Source: Bactericera cockerelli (lineage: Eukaryota > Arthropoda > Insecta > Hemiptera > Triozidae). Taken from it: a stretch of 64,000 nt of DNA. Made by a program: the position numbers and the translations under genes. Below the pieces are notes generated by a model. That model saw only the letters and a list, made by a program, of their open reading frames with translations, was not told the DNA's origin and ran no database searches. The stretch covers positions 27,418,425 through 27,482,424 of the forward strand of contig CM044965.1 of the NCBI GenBank assembly GCA_024516035.1, in the 5' to 3' direction. Shown here piece by piece: positions 63,557-64,000 of the stretch. Position 1 is the first letter of the stretch; each line of letters starts with the position of its first letter.

Positions 63557-64000
63557 ATTCAAGTTAGAATTAGGTAAAAAGGCAATTGTACTAGAAAAAA
63601 AAAATGATTTTGAGATAAGTTCTAAGTAAAAAGACCAATATTTCGAAACTTTTTTTTTCAATCCTCATAAAAATTTACACTAAGAAAATACAAAGACAAG
63701 CGATCTTTGAGTCGACAGTATTCCCTTGTGCCTTTCTTCGGATAAGAATTTTTCCACTTTTTCCACTGTCGAATAATTAGTACATGTACAATTTTTCATA
63801 TAATTATACATAGAACTTATATATTATACAAAATCTATTTTTTTTTCTTCTGTTTTTTTTTCAATGTCTGTCTTTGTACCTAATGTTAATGTGAATTTGT
63901 ATTTAAATTGATTATTTAATGTGCTTGTCCATTGGGAGTCTTTTCAGTGGTGGAGTCTGAGGAGTTAGTATTTTCCAAGATTTGCGCGTTACAAGGAATA
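63557..64000. other. No recognised feature
   Basis: AT-rich DNA to the end of the window. Confidence 0.4.

Overview
The window is AT-rich animal DNA, most likely from an arthropod and possibly a hemipteran insect. That guess rests on word composition and on the kinds of interspersed repeats, and it is weak at the species level. No bacterial-style gene arrangement is present, and I could not identify any known protein-coding gene. Almost all open frames are short and are explained by microsatellites, purine/pyrimidine-biased tracts or transposon ends. The best gene-like signal is a phase-consistent set of three candidate minus-strand exons (54879 down to 53369) bounded by consensus-like splice sites. 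A second isolated exon-like frame lies at 3366-3238 (minus). Both are hypotheses.

What the sequence clearly contains is a dense, nested population of short non-autonomous mobile elements. I defined these families by comparing copies within the window. A is a tRNA-headed SINE with an oligo(A) tail (12544, 35146, 44704, 60527 and a fragment at 50023). B is tRNA-headed with a 'gtgatatcac' body (6040, 18557, 35551, 41604, 42504, 45931, 46384, 57211 and others). C is tRNA-headed with a body ending in short A/T-rich triplet repeats (4334, 24606, 42049, 44178, 59287, 59527, 60079). D is tRNA-headed with a 'ggctgggtgagg' central domain (45066, 47697, 51095, pieces at 14942, 55788 and 56255). A 5S rRNA-headed SINE uses the same central domain and tails as D (57963, 61603, probably 59707, head-only relic at 21177). 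F is a further tRNA-like family (43126, 43577, 60917). E is a single tRNA-headed copy (6641). DNA transposon derivatives include two hAT-type MITEs with exact 8-bp target duplications (47273-47448 and 56400-56890). Three elements have CAGGG/CGGGG-type ends flanked by TA: a 1.7-kb element with 395-bp inverted arms at 32335-34046, a 722-bp foldback at 48932-49653 and a 198-bp MITE at 46776-46973. 3' ends of non-LTR retrotransposons lie near 33003, 40500, 43800, 58575 and 63475.

Layout: 1-9 kb holds diverged tandem repeats, microsatellites and several SINEs. 9-24 kb is mostly featureless AT-rich DNA with purine-biased stretches, one family A SINE, minisatellites and a perfect 28-bp-arm palindrome. 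24-32 kb is sparse. 32-34 kb is the long-inverted-repeat element. 35-48 kb is SINE-rich. 48-52 kb has CT-rich DNA around an assembly gap, plus the foldback element. 53-55 kb has the candidate exons. 55-62 kb is again SINE- and MITE-rich, including the 5S-headed elements. 62-64 kb is sparse.

The strongest biological point is modular exchange among SINEs. One central domain occurs with two unrelated polymerase III promoter heads (tRNA-like and 5S rRNA-like) and two different tails, in most head-by-tail combinations, all within this one window.
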